From positions 391,687 through 455,686 of the forward strand of contig JACKQL020000045.1 in NCBI GenBank assembly GCA_018296165.2: a stretch of DNA of 64,000 bases, written 5' to 3'. This stretch comes from Termitomyces sp. T153. Its lineage: Eukaryota; Basidiomycota; Agaricomycetes; Agaricales; Lyophyllaceae. The position numbers and the translations under genes are program-made. The notes under the pieces were generated by a model, which was given only the letters and a program-made list of their open reading frames with translations, did no database searches and was not told the origin of the DNA. This document shows, piece after piece, positions 33,697 through 46,139 of the stretch. The first letter of the stretch is position 1. The number at the start of each line of letters is the position of its first letter.

Positions 33697-34065
33697 TTAC
33701 AATGCCACCATGAGCGAGAGCGTGGTGCCATCTACGAATCCTTCCTGCAGGGGATTACTAAACAAGAAGGCTGAATATGAGATAAAATCACGTTCTGTGC
33801 CAGAAAAAGTTCCAGAATTAGAATTGGCGCTTTCCCGAGGCAAAACATCGGCAAAACTCGCCAACCCATAAGGAAGATAAGGGATCAGAAGTCGATCTTG
33901 GGATTCGAAAACTTCAGAAAGTTCATAAACAAAGGCATCATGATATTCTAGAAAACATGGCACAAAACAAACTTCAGATGAGATCGCAGAATTATAGATC
34001 AGTTCTAGAATAGTCGTTCGCTGGCACAGGAGCAAGGAAGAATCATCTATGAGGTCCAAACTCAA
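33697..34065 (-). CDS. Small open frame between two genes (doubtful)
   Basis: A 122-codon frame beginning just after the beta-tubulin stop on the same strand, with LLCQRTTILELIYNSAISSE and DRLLIPYLPYGLASFADVLP. No domain is recognised. It could be part of a small uncharacterised gene or chance coding in the 3-prime region of the tubulin gene. There is no promoter room between it and the tubulin stop. Confidence 0.25.
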   Translation of the reverse strand: MSLDLIDDSSLLLCQRTTILELIYNSAISSEVCFVPCFLEYHDAFVYELSEVFESQDRLLIPYLPYGLASFADVLPRESANSNSGTFSGTERDFISYSAFLFSNPLQEGFVDGTTLSLMVAL

Positions 34066-34080
34066 TTTGACCAGCGTGTG

Positions 34081-36870
34081 CTATTCAATGGCCTCCTCTT
34101 CCTCTTCCTCTGCATCCTCTTCAACAGTCGCCTCTTGATACTACAGTAAACGAAAAAGTCAGAGGTCAAATAAGATATGAGGAAAATAGGCTAACTTGTT
34201 GGTACTCGGAACTATAAACAACCTTGAATCAGGTTTCCAGTTAAAAAAGGTTTGATGACAACATACATCAGATCATGTGTGTTGCTTTCAGCCTCACTAA
34301 ATTCCATAATGTCCATGCCTTCTCCAGTATACCTGGAGGAATCAAATAAGTAGGAAGAGAATCGTTAGCAGGCGACAAGTTCACCAATGCAAAAAAGCCT
34401 TCCGCTTGAACATTGAGGCAAACTAAAAGAAGAAAAAAACAAAATGACAAAGACGAATCAGATATTTATCGAGAGATGAAAGGTCAAGAGAAAGAATTAA
34501 ACCGCACCGTCTGAGCAGTACGCTTGAAGACTTCTTGTATAGCTGTAGAATTGGACAAGCCAGTGGCCGACTTAAAGGGGAAACATGAGCATTTACTACT
34601 AAACTGGTCCGAACAAAGCCGTAGACATACTTGACTCTGGCCAACAGGGGGGACAGATACCAGCGACACAGAGACATTGTCAGGTATCCACCTAAGACGT
34701 AAATTTAACCCAATTCGTTTTCAAATAAATCAAAAGCGAGACCCACTCTACGAAGCGAGAAGAGTTCTTCGTCTGCAAATCATGTACAGATACCTATATG
34801 CCACGCGCACACGCTATCAAAAAGTCGAGACAGTGCCAATGTAGGTATTCAACCTACTTCTGCCTAGAGGACAACGAATGACATCGGGGCTTATGCTTGG
34901 AATTTCGCCACTTACTTCTCGAGACGAGATTTTGCCACGGAAAATGGTGGCAGCAGTCAAGTAACGACTAGGTTATAAATTTCAATCTCAGTTCGTTTCT
35001 GTGTGATAAGTTGTATGAGATACCCATGTTCTGGACTGCATGCCACCAGGAGATTCTTCCGGTCAAAAAGACTGTTGGAAAGCTTAGCTGATCCTAACAG
35101 AATCAAAATTTCTGATACATACGCCTTAGTAAGTTCAGGCACTGAAAACCTCTCGAAAGCTCTGGACTGGGCATTATAGAACGGCGCATAGCTTGGCATG
35201 AGAAAGTGAAGCTTGACAGCACATTATAAATCAGTCCGGCCAGTGAACATCAAGACCGGAAGACATACCCGAGGGAACGGAACGAGATTCATCCCCAGTT
35301 TCCTCAGGTCGCTATAGGGGTAATTGTAAATCACTCAACACGGGATCCAATGGTCACGACAAACCCGTTAAGTTGGCCAGGAAACCGGAGGCTAGTGCTA
35401 ACTCCACACATCACTCGTGCGATAAGCTTTCGAATGTTTTATTTTCGTATGAATATAGGCTTTTATACAGGCAGGACAACTCACATCATTAAGGTGCCTG
35501 AAGGCGGGACTGGCAATCTTGAGAGTCTTTGTGTTGATATCATACCTAATCAACATTTACGTGAGTCTTTCATCCTAACCTACGAGGGAAAGGGCTTACA
35601 AGGCTTCATTGTCAATGCAAAACGTGAGATCGCCATTGTCAACCAGCTGATGCAGAGAAAGCATAGCATTGTAAGGCTGTCGAAGAGATCGATGAGAGAT
35701 TAATAGAGCGTTGTATAGGATAACACTACCTCGACAATGGTTTCAGAAACCTAGAATGATGAAGCTTAGTCTCATCTCATGAGCTATAATCCAGGACCTA
35801 CTTTGACAGAAGGAATGATAGAGAATGTTGACAGCATGCGATCGGGAAATTCCTGTCGTACATACTACATGAGACTTGGATGGATGGAGGCTTGATGCGC
35901 GATAATTACCTCTCGTATCTTGGAAAGTAAGAGACTTCCTAAGCCAGCACCGGTACCACCTCCGAGTGAGTGAACGATTTGAAAGCCTTGTAAAGAATCA
36001 CATGATTCGGCCTGTTTCCTAGTGACTTCCTATTATTGCATTTATTAGAAAGGAGGGTAGCAATAGGATTTTCTGCGTACCAAGATCGAATCGATAAGTT
36101 CAGCACCTGTGTTTGGCTATCGTGTCAGAAATGATGCGGATATTGGCAACAGATGTGTGACGTACCCTCGGTGTAGACTATGCAAACCCGCCACGCTCAG
36201 CCACAACAAAGGATAAACGAAAGTCGTCACGCTTACATCCCTTGGCCCAGTTGTTGCCCGCGCCGGATTCACCAGTTAGAAAGGTGTCTGGACGAAACAA
36301 ATCACCCAACGATCCACTACGGAGCTGCAAGCAAATGAGAGATCAAACACGCAAAGCAAGAGTCGTACTCGCTTTATTGCATACACCTGCCTCCAGATCG
36401 ACCTGGATGCTCCTCGGTACGAATTTACTGCCCCTGCTACCCATCCCCTCCACTTCAGAAAAGTATACACCAGTCTGGAAATCTCAAAACATGAGCCTAT
36501 CTGAGTTCCAGAGTTGAGAATGATATGCCACTGACCCTCGCAAGCTGTAGATCGTCTGATCCTTTGTACATCTATCTCGGTATGAGCATACCAGGTGATA
36601 CAATTCATCATAACAAGACAAGGGAAGCTCACGCCCTGCTCATTGAGCCCGTGCTCCGCTAGAAGCATATTCCAGAATGTCTCCCCGACCTATGCTGATT
36701 TTCAGGACATTCACAGACGCGACGATCAAAGAGTGGGTCTGTGTTGAATGACACATACTTGGTTTCCTGCTTGACCGGCCTACATTATGCATCAAATACT
36801 GCGTTGAGCAGAATGAAAAACGCGTTAGACAGACCTGGATATTGATAATTTCACGAGATGACTGCGCCAT
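34081..36870 (-). CDS. Divergent beta-tubulin, many introns
   Basis: Microtubule subunit that binds and hydrolyses GTP. Exons read in order: [75 protein letters not shown] (phrase split by family boundaries at GAGNNWAKG), [28 protein letters not shown] (tubulin GGGTGxG loop), [50 protein letters not shown], and the C-terminal [19 protein letters not shown]. At least a dozen short introns are present; I did not fix every site. The chosen start (36870) gives MAQSSREI rather than the usual MREI. Many core positions differ from canonical beta-tubulin, so this is probably the second, divergent paralogue. Confidence 0.88.
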
Positions 36871-36976
36871 ATGGATGAGGTTGGAAAACAAGACGAATGA
36901 CGATTATGGCTGATTACTGAGACTTTCACGGCCAAATGTTGAAATTATTTATAAATATCCGCAAAAATATTTTTGA

Positions 36977-36984
36977 TGACGTCA
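36977..36984. promoter_or_regulatory. CRE-like palindrome TGACGTCA
   Basis: Perfect ATF/CREB octamer about 107 bp upstream of the beta-tubulin start. A second identical octamer lies at 37118-37125. Function is inferred from the motif only. Confidence 0.45.
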
Positions 36985-37117
36985 TATTCACTCGCCTCGG
37001 TCCGACGTTTTACTCTAGCCAATTGCTTTCACCGACCTACCAGCAAGCATCCAATTTGCTGGACAATAGACTACCTCCAACATAATCTACTACTTCACAC
37101 ACGTTTGCATATTATAC

Positions 37118-37125
37118 TGACGTCA
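37118..37125. promoter_or_regulatory. Second CRE-like palindrome TGACGTCA
   Basis: Perfect octamer about 250 bp upstream of the beta-tubulin start. Confidence 0.4.
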
Positions 37126-37725
37126 AGTACTAGTCCAGAAACTTTGATATTATGAATATACTACTCAGTGAGCAAACGGAATGCATAAACCATCAGTCTA
37201 ACATGCGCGGTTCAAGGTCAGGAGTGCAGCAGGACTGCCAAGTGGAGGAGGATCGATAATCGATAAGTACCTGTATCTCAATGGGAAGCTTAATCTGTGG
37301 ACTTGATACTACAACACATTGCTAGACATGTCAGTCCGCAAGCCAGGCCGTCCTAATATCAATTGTTTCCGTACTTTGAATTTTCGAGGATTTCTAGTAT
37401 CAACGTGCGCTGGACGACGTTCTAGCCAAATGTGGAGATGATGGCTGCCATCTTCATATGTAATCACACTGCAATAAGTGGCACATGTAATGATCATATA
37501 GAAGCACACAGGTATAATATGTGAGTCTGGCCACAGTCAGCTTAGATAAGGCATGTAAAGCACATAGAGACATACATATGTAGTGTGTCATACAGTACAG
37601 CAGAGCATGTTTTGTGTGGTATCCTATGTCACTGGCAGAGTCTGCTACACCATAGCAGATCCCCACCATGTAGCATAAGAGCTATGGTCTGTACCTTCAG
37701 CATGGGCCTGTAGCTCTTGCTAAGT

Positions 37726-38080
37726 CCCAGACCTAAACAAACAAAGTGAGGTTAGGTCCTCAATATTCTAACTCAATGCTGAGATCCAGACCCAACCTCA
37801 CTTTTTTTGGTTAGGTCCTTGTATTTTGTTAACTCAAATGCTGAGATCCAGACCCAACCCTCACTTTGTTTGGTTATGTCCTTGTATTTTGTCAACTCAA
37901 TGCTGAGATCCAGACTCAACCTCACTTTGTTTGGTTATGTCCTTGTATTTTGTTAACTCAATACTGATATCCAGACCCAACCTCACTATGTTTGGTTAGG
38001 TCCTTGTATCTTGTCAACTCAATGCTAAGATCCAGACCCAACCTCACTCATTGATCAGGCCCTTGTATTTTGTCAACTTG
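37726..38080. repeat. 62-bp minisatellite, main cluster
   Basis: About five to six imperfect units built around CCTCACTTTGTTTGGTTAGG, TCCTTGTATTTTGTCAACTC and AATGCTGAGATCCAGACCCA. Single or grouped further copies lie at about 38385-38430, 39005-39170 and 39885-39930, so the array was once larger or has been dispersed. Confidence 0.85.
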
Positions 38081-39004
38081 TGTTTGTCTACTTGGGTCTT
38101 TGATTTTTCTTTGTAAGAGTTCCACACCAGAATAATCAAGATTGTCAGAGAAATGGAGCTTTTCTGCTTATTCTCTCTTATGATTCCAATCTAGGTCTTT
38201 CTTTTTACTATCAGTGCTTATTATCCTCTCATTGTTTATGTCAGCAGACATAAGTCTTTACTATGATTTCAACTATATTTTCTTCAGTCAAATAGAGCTT
38301 TTAACTCCATTTTTTCAGCAAGTAACATGAGAAGTGGTGATCATGTTCTAATAATTCCTTCTGTTACATCTTTGATATTCTAAACTCAATGATGAAATTC
38401 AGACCAAACCTCACTTCATTTGGTTAGGTCTTTAATATTGTGACTCTTCCAAGTGATTTCTCATTAAGGAGACAATTCTATACAATTCTATGTTTTATAT
38501 ACTTGAAAAAATCATTGAAGAATCAAAATCTCCTCCACCTTCTGTCCACTTTTTTTCTCATAGACTCTATCTATTTTAAACATGCTTGCTGTATTGATTC
38601 TTTCTGCCTTCTTGAGCTGGTTCTATTCCAAAAAATCCATCATCCTTTTTCAGACAATGTAGTGATGTGGTCAAATATCCTTACTTTTCAAGATATACTC
38701 CAGCTCCATGTCTTTGTTTCAAATGCACCTTGAGAAGAATGATAGCAATGGGTCATGATCAATTGTGTTGTCCTACTTCTCAAAATCTATGCTTTATTTT
38801 AAGGGAATATCATACAGGTGGCCATATCAATCCATGCTCACACAGATTAGGACATGTTGTAGAGTCTATCTAATCCCCAGTGCCCAAGCTGTCTAGGGCT
38901 GGAGCCAAAATTTTGATGGAACCCAGTTTCTTAAATCTTGTCATTGCATTTATATGGAGCACAGCTGCTTTCCCAGGAGTTGTTGCATAGGTTTATGCCT
39001 TTCC

Positions 39005-39170
39005 CATGCCAAGTCACAGATGCAACCTCACTTTGTTTAGTTAGGTCCTTGATATCCTAACTCAATGCTAAGGTCCAGATGCAACCTTACTACATTCAGT
39101 TAGGTCTTTGTATTTTGTCAACTCAATGCTGGGATCCAGGCCCAACCTCACTACATTTGATTAGGTATTT
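39005..39170. repeat. 62-bp minisatellite, second cluster
   Basis: Two to three diverged units of the same repeat as at 37726-38080 (for example AACTCAATGCTGGGATCCAG). Confidence 0.75.
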
Positions 39171-40941
39171 GAAACTTTGAAGAGCATGTTTAACAATTTT
39201 TTGACACCAACATATACTAAAGAAAAATGAATTAGAAAGTAGCCTGAGTAATGAGATATCTATAATCTCATTTATAGTATCACTAAGTGGTACTAATACT
39301 TAGCTTGGACTTGATGCTTTCTTAAAGTAACATGAAAAGTGGTGATGATGCTTTAACCATCCCTTTCCAATACTCTTTCTAATCAAGATTTATCAAGCAT
39401 CACTCATTTGTTTTCTTCAACCCAATATATCTGACATATGACAATCTGATCACAAACTATATACCCTTCAAATCAGAAAGCCTGTGGATCCTCAGGAACA
39501 GGAGCTAGCCTACAGCTATCAGCAATCCAATCTATCAAAGCATACATATATGTCATAGTAGTGAGGAAATAACCCTGTTCCAGTCCCTTAACAGAGGACC
39601 ATCAACTTTACACATTCTATATTAATACTGCCTTCTTAAGCTTTTTCCATCTCAAAGCAATATTCAATACTTTCTTAACTAATCATTTCATTAGCATAAT
39701 AAATTAAACCCACCATCCTTTTTCAGAAGCTGTCATGATGTAGTCAAAATATCCATTGAGAGCGGGAAAGGTTGGAGATGATTGGGAATAAGTTGACTTG
39801 AAGGTGATAAGAATTGATTATTGTAAAACTATAAGAATACACACCTTCAAGTCTGAATAAACACCTTGAAATCATATCCAAGTATAGCCTCACTTTGTTC
39901 AGATAGGGATTCAATCTTACAATTCAATGTGAGTGCCACCTAACATCACAGAATATACACTTCTAAGTCAGAGGCTATCAGCAATCAAATTCAAGTCAGA
40001 TTTATAGTCAAAACACACCATATGTCATAAACCTCTCAAAGTTCATCATCAGGAATTATAGTTGTTTATGAATATACACAGGGCAACTGATATCCTTTCT
40101 AAAGTTTAAAGAATAAGTAGAAACTTTTACAGACTGAAAAAGAGTCAAAGAAACATGTCAATGCCACCTCTTTGGCCATTTTTGATCATGAAAATTTCTT
40201 GTCTTGAACTTTTTCTGATTGGAAATGCATTCATGGGACATGTTTCTTTCTTAAAGAAAAGCTAGAAGTGTTGCTTGAAGAGGTGCATAAAAAACAGTAC
40301 ATTTCACACAAGTAGTGCCTGATTGCCTGGACTATGAACTCAAAAAACTTGTTAGTCAACATTGATCAATCAAACATACTTTGTCATGTGGTATCCTTTC
40401 CACAACTTCAGAAACATGCAATGTTTGGTCATATTGTATCAAAAAACATGTGAGGCATGAAAAACAGTGTCCACTAGATTGTGCCTGGCCTTTTTCACAC
40501 CTGCAGACTATCTGGCACCTTTCACACACATAGTCAAAGGATAGTTCATATGTACAAAAGCTGTCTACTGTATTCTTTTTATAAAAAAATGTATTTGAAA
40601 AGTGACAAAACAGCCAAGTCTGATTTTACTACCTTAAATGGGTATATTTTTGTCAGTATTGGTCAGTGCTGATAAATTTTAGTCCACACAATCCAAAGAC
40701 ATTGCATATAATAGCCATACAGCCACTTTCCTAGGAGTTGTTGTACATATTATAGACAATATGGGTGCCATGGAGGCTGTACATTGTGCTGTACTATACA
40801 TATCCAGCAGAGTCCTTGGACCAGGATCTGGAGCTGCTGATATGACTGGGTCCATTGCAATGAAATCTTGCAGTAACTGTCCCATTGTGGTTGCTTAATA
40901 CCACAATTCCACTGGTATCAGCCAACTGAAAGTGGGTTTGT

Positions 40942-41378
40942 CACCAGCTAATGTAATTCCTCATGACTGGCTGCCACCACCTATGACAAAATCTGTCCTT
41001 AAGAGTATATCTGTCCACCACTAGTAGAAACCCACTGAGAAGATGGGGTGTGGCTAAAGCCAGTACCATCAATGGCTACAAGCCACTTAAATGGACAGAT
41101 TTGAACCAGATTCTCTCAACATGGCAATGTGGAAAAAGTGATATGAAGATCTATTTTTGTCCATCAGCAGCTAATGTAAGTCCTCATGACCAGCTGCCAC
41201 TGCTTGTGACAAAATCCACCCTCAAGAGCATATCTACTGGCTGCCAGCAGAAAGCTGCTGGAAAAATGGGGTGTGACCAAAGCCAGTACTATCATTGGTG
41301 AGAAGCCAGTTCAATAGACAGAGTTGGCCCAGATTCTTCCAACATGGCAATAGAGAAAAGTGATATGAAGATCTGTTT
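40942..41378. repeat. Tandem duplication, about 220 bp unit
   Basis: Two copies (about 40942-41162 and 41166-41378) share GATGGGGTGTGGCTAAAGCC-type sequence, CCTCATGACTGGCTGCCACC-type sequence and AAAAGTGATATGAAGATCT. Roughly a fifth of positions differ. No coding potential is recognised. Confidence 0.7.
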
Positions 41379-41987
41379 TAAACTAAAGAAATAATAATCA
41401 AAGAACAGAAGTACAGAATTATGCCAGTTGAACAAAAATCAATGGAAACCACATCATATTGGTCATGGTTTTCTGAGATGCTTGAGAAGGCATCAGAATT
41501 CTTCATAAGGATCAGATTTTTTGGAAGGCATTAATCTTCTTTGGCAGCCATCAAAATGTCATCAAAGCATCAAATTCCTTGGAAGCTGCAACCTTTTTTG
41601 GCAGCCATACTTCTTTTGGACAGTACACATAAATTGACAAAGGCATGCAACCCTATTTTTGAAATTCTTGACTTTCAAGTCCTCTTTTGCTCATCTGCAG
41701 CTGCTCATAATTATCTGCTCATTGCTGTCTGCTATGCAATGTCTACATCCACTGAGGCCCCTTTCCAACAGCTCTATGACACTGAGAGCTCTGTGTTGGC
41801 CTCTTCTATGAGAGGAGACTTGTCTGATCTCAAGGGGGTAGAGTTAAGGGATTGGTGAGCAACCCCACTTGTAGGATATTATGCAACATTCACAGATGGT
41901 GTTCACAGAAATCCTTATAAAAACAAATTTCCCAGACCAAGGACAAACAACTTCTCCTACAAGGCCCTCTGAATTTCATCAGGCAAG

Positions 41988-43088
41988 TTGTCAGATGCAA
42001 AGGCAATTGAGGAGTTGAAAGAAAAGGCATGGGTGTATGTTAAGGGATCACAGGAGAAGGGGAAGGAAGCCTATAAGGTCAACAAGAGCCAGGCAGTGAA
42101 ATGTCCATATCCAATGTTAGATTTGTCACCATCTAAAGTTGTTAAATGGATTTCAACAATGAATTTGCCAATGCCAGCAGCAGCTCTGCTAGCACAAGTG
42201 GCCCCAGTCTCCATTCTTCCTGAATCACTGAAATTCAAGGATCCCCACAATTTTGGTTGGTCAGAGCTGTTACACCTTCTCAAGTTCTGAAGAGATTGTC
42301 AGAAACTACATGGATCTAGTGATCCCTTCTGGTGGAGAGTTTATGTCAACAAGAACAAGAACAGGGTTTCTGCTGAGTATGGCACTTATGCAGACCATGA
42401 AAAGAGGGCTACTGCTGCAATGTCACATAAGGCAGCTTGCAAGAAATGAAAACATCACAGGAAACACAAGCATGTTGAGTTACCCAGTGTTGATACTGTG
42501 GTATCTTCTCTGGCCAGCAAACCAAGCATGGTGGGCTACTTGGAATCTGGCTGGCAAACCTAGCATTGTAGCTAGCAATCCTGGCATTGTAGTCCTGGAT
42601 CCAGTTAGGGATCCCAGCATTGTAGGCCAACCTGATCTGGCTGGCAAACCCAGCATTGTAGGCCACCCAGATCTGGCTGGCAGTCCCAGCATTGTAGCCC
42701 TGGATCAGGCTGGCAAACCTGGCACTGTACCCATGTCAAATCTTCCCATATCCACTCCAAACTTTGCATCTGGTGTCATCCAGCTATCTAGTCTTGAAGT
42801 CATCAATGATACTACTATACAACAGTTATGGCAAAGGGATGGAATAACCTAGTAACTCCAATCAATGGCCCAGCAGATGGGTCTCCTTGTTACACAGTTC
42901 CTAGATCTGTTCTTGAAATTCTCCACCAGGAAGAGGACACACATGAAACAGAAACAGAGGAAACACCATCTCATCAACTAGCATGTCACAAGTGCAAGGC
43001 TTCATTTGACCTGCTACCAATCATCTCAAAGAGACAAAGGGGATCTCAAGCAGAGAGATTGAAAGAGGATGCAGCTCATTACATTTAG
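41988..43088 (+). pseudogene. Unrecognised transposon-type frames with 13-residue repeats
   Basis: Overlapping plus-strand frames (41988-42290, 42253-42852, 42828-43088). The middle one contains a minisatellite encoding LAGKPSIVGHPD-like repeats, and the last has a CHKC pair. CpG-poor and broken by stops, so probably a decayed mobile-element gene. Family unknown. Confidence 0.35.
42540..42725 (+). repeat. 39-bp coding minisatellite
   Basis: Roughly four to five imperfect units around CTGGCAAACCCAGCATTGTA, in frame with the surrounding reading frame (13 residues per unit). Confidence 0.75.
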
Positions 43089-43353
43089 GGATCTACAACT
43101 CCAACAGGAAGTAGTAGTCACAACAAATCTGCTTGATCAGCCCAGCAATGTTGACAGACTGTGTATTCAGCAAATTTCACTTTCCATTATTGCTGATGGC
43201 TATTTCTGGCACTACTTCTAATAGGAATTTCCATCAATGCAACCTTTTTGCTGGTGGTATATTTCTATTCCAGCAATCCTTAGCAGGTTCAATCTGTTGT
43301 CTCCAGTTGATCATCTGCTCTGAAGTTTGATAAAAAAACTTGTAGGTGTTAAA

Positions 43354-43770
43354 AAAAAATTACAAAAATTGCATGGAATATAGTCAACAATGCAGGCTCT
43401 GGGAGTCAAACCCACAGTTGCATGGATGCAAAGCTTACAAGCTTCAAAGGCAATTCCACAATACCTTGGAGGTGTGAAAGTCAAGCAATTGAATATGATT
43501 ATCTGTTGAGGCAGCCTCAGTTGAGAATGTCAGAAAAATTCCAACAAAAATTATGTATTTTGAGCTACAGGGATTGGCAGGTGTCAAAGAAATTCAAAAG
43601 AATTGCATGGAACATGGTGGAAAATGCAAGCACTGGGAGTCACATTCAGATTTGCAGGGATGGAAGGCTTACAAGCTTCAAAGGCAATTTTACTATATCA
43701 TAGAGGTGTGAAAGTAAAGCAATTAGATATGATTATTTGCTGAGGTAGGTTCAGTTGAAAATGTCTGTCC
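43354..43770. repeat. Tandem duplication with tRNA-like box B (SINE-like?)
   Basis: Two related copies (about 43366-43535 and 43596-43765) share GAATTGCATGGAA, CTTACAAGCTTCAAAGGCAA and GAGGTGTGAAAGT. On the reverse strand copy 1 reads TGGGTTTGACTCCCA, which becomes a standard tRNA T-arm with a single CpG-type C. A T-run follows on that strand at 43352-43360. A tRNA-derived SINE is possible but box A was not convincingly found. Confidence 0.45.
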
Positions 43771-44161
43771 AAAACCTTTCTGCCATACCAGTAACAGATA
43801 GACCACACCACTAGAGCCTGTCCAGAACCAGGTAAGTTAAGAGCAAGGTTCTGCCAGAAACTGTGCACAAGCCTTTTGATGCTTGTGTTTTACTCCAGCA
43901 CCTTGCCAGTTTAATTATCTTTGACTCTCCCACCATCCCCCAACTCCAGCACTGCACAACCTTACTGACAAACTTAGCACAACTCACAACTCTGTCTTTA
44001 TTAACAAAATTGATGGCCTCTTTGCAGGAGACCACATACCTAGCTTTCTTAGGACACCTCTTTTGCCACTAACACCTCTTGACTCACCTACTTTCTTTCC
44101 CAAACTCTATCGGCTTCTGCCTTCACCAATCCCCCTTCCAACTTTAAATCCAACAATTGTT

Positions 44162-45434
44162 ATGGCCAACAACAAATGTCTGGTCTGCCACATGTGCATG
44201 CCACCATGCAACAACTCTACCACTCCTAAGTGGGATGAGTCCCATCCTCACCACCTAGCAGAATACTTCTGCAAGATTGAATACTTGTTTGGTAAGTGTG
44301 ACATTACCAATGAAACTCAGAAAAGGAGTAAGCAGTGTGCTATATCTCATAAAAAAAATCCAGAGTTATTAATCACTGGATTTTTTAATTCCAAAAAGGG
44401 ATTAATAAGCTGGTCTATGAAAAAAAGGGGTGGGGTAGGGTAATAGACAATCAGCAGGAAACCAAATTGTATATTTATATGCAAAAGTAGGTCCCTCAGA
44501 GACTACACGTGAAACACCCCTCCCACATGAAGCCTGAAGTAGGAATTCACCTAATTCTGGACAATATAGCAGAAGTCTAGCTTGGCATTTCTGAATTTGG
44601 TGACTCTTTTGTTTCTGCTGGTGCTGCTGAGGAGCATCACTACACCTATTGCAAATGGAAAGCAGTGGTGATGCAACTCTACCCTGGCACTGACAAAACA
44701 GCTTGTTACACTCTTGGCAACTTTAAATGGCTTGTAACAGACTTTCTCTAGCAGTCTCTCAACACTTGACAGATTCTCAGACTACTATCATGACTTCTAG
44801 CATATTTCTCAGTGGGTTCTCACTAATAGCAAGCTCTACAGAAATGAGCAATGTCACCTCTTCCAGCAGGATATTCCCATGTTGCTATAGTTCAAAATTG
44901 TTTACTGCCTTGAGATCACCATTTCTGACCACCACCCTGCTGGCCCTACAATGTTGAGAATGTACTTGAAGGCTCTAAGTGGATGTTGAAAGGCACATAC
45001 ACTAATGCATCTAAGTCTGTCACCACCACCACCTCTAATTCCTCCTGTCCTGGTTTAGTCCCTGCTGCCTCTGTTTCTATACCTGCCCCTATTGTTAAGT
45101 CCAAACATGCTGATCATTCTGCTACCTCTGCTATTGTTAGCACACTTGAGTGCTTAGAAGCTTTGCTCAGTATCAGTGCTGCTAACTGTCCTTGTGCTTT
45201 TTTGAATAAAGGCTACTTCTGTGGAAAAACTAGTTGGATCAATGGATAGACCTGGTGAACACTACTATTGTTTAGTCTGGGAATATCCTATCCTGCAGAC
45301 TATCCTATATACTACATTGCTAGAAATGATCACTAACAAAACTACTTCATCTCTTGGCAGTATGTATATTATAACCATCAGAGATCCTAATACTGGACAC
45401 CAGACAGCTCTGCCCACTCTTTCAAGAGGGAAGA
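44162..45434 (+). pseudogene. Gypsy element 2, gag and protease part (left of nested insertion)
   Basis: The gag start MANNKCLVCHMCMPPCNNST and TPKWDESHPHHLAEYFCKIE matches the gag of a basidiomycete Ty3/gypsy family, followed by LYPGTDKTACYTLGNFKWL. After many stops, the protease region ends RDPNTGHQTALPTLSRGK at 45434, where gypsy element 1 is inserted. The reading resumes at 51538. No intact catalytic triad was found. Long terminal repeats for this element were not identified. Confidence 0.75.
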
Positions 45435-45804
45435 TGTCAGGGGACTTCCATTTCCAACCTCTGTGACTGGTTCCAGCACCTCCACAGCTTGTTCAACATT
45501 CCTGGGGCTCTTTCCAGAACCCCAAAGATCTCCAGAGAACTCTGGAGTTCTCTGTATTACCTCTGCAACTATTGCCTTGGGGTTAGAAGTAGCTCCAGTC
45601 ACCTGTACAGTAGTTCCCATGCCTCCGCTGTCTGCCAATGCGCTGCACCAAGCAGCAGGGATCCTTAGACTTGTTCTCTTTGGATTCCCCTCTGCTAGGT
45701 GATTAGTTACTGATTTGTATCATCATTTACTCTGCTAATATACTTTGGATTCCTCTCTGCTAGCTGTGTGACTCTGATCTGCTGCACTGGAGGTTGCTCT
45801 TACA
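45435..45804 (+). repeat. Left LTR of gypsy element 1
   Basis: 370 bp, starts TGTCAGGGGACTTCC and ends GGTTGCTCTTACA. Confidence 0.9.
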
Positions 45805-46139
45805 GTAGAACAAGTCTCCTAAAACTGGCCTAGAAGCCCCACATAGCCACAAGAAACCTCTGGGCTGCTATCTGCCACTTCTCCACCAGAATTAAGCATT
45901 GCGGAGTTCTATGTCTCAGCTCACCAATCCAGACACACTCTTAGAGGCCCCAGCCCCACAGGACAAAGCCTGGACTTGCCTGCTCCACCTAGAAACCCAG
46001 GATCATCTCTTATCCACCACATGACTGAACTCTCTACCCTCTATCAGACAACAGATCTCATCTCCTAATCCCTCCAGGTGTTGCTAGAATGCCTAAGCCC
46101 TAACTCTGCCCCTCCTGTAGCCAAGGAACCAACTCCACC

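Larger units (their letters stand above)
37126..40940. other. AT-rich repeat region, no genes
   Basis: CpG-poor sequence carrying scattered copies of a 62-bp minisatellite and otherwise unrecognised. Short open frames (38440-38733, 38667-38873, 40481-40672) are not supported by any motif. Confidence 0.55.

Noticed and set aside
35350..35703. 117-codon plus-strand frame
   Set aside because: Antisense to beta-tubulin exons, including the GGGTGAG region neighbourhood.
44490..44540. Possible tRNA or primer-binding site near GGTCCCTCAGAGACTACACG
   Set aside because: No cloverleaf could be folded and no LTR end lies next to it.
45805..45825. tRNA primer-binding site after the left LTR of gypsy element 1
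   Set aside because: The sequence GTAGAACAAGTCTCC does not begin with TGG or match a common tRNA 3-prime end that I can name. Self-priming or decay is possible, so no feature was called.
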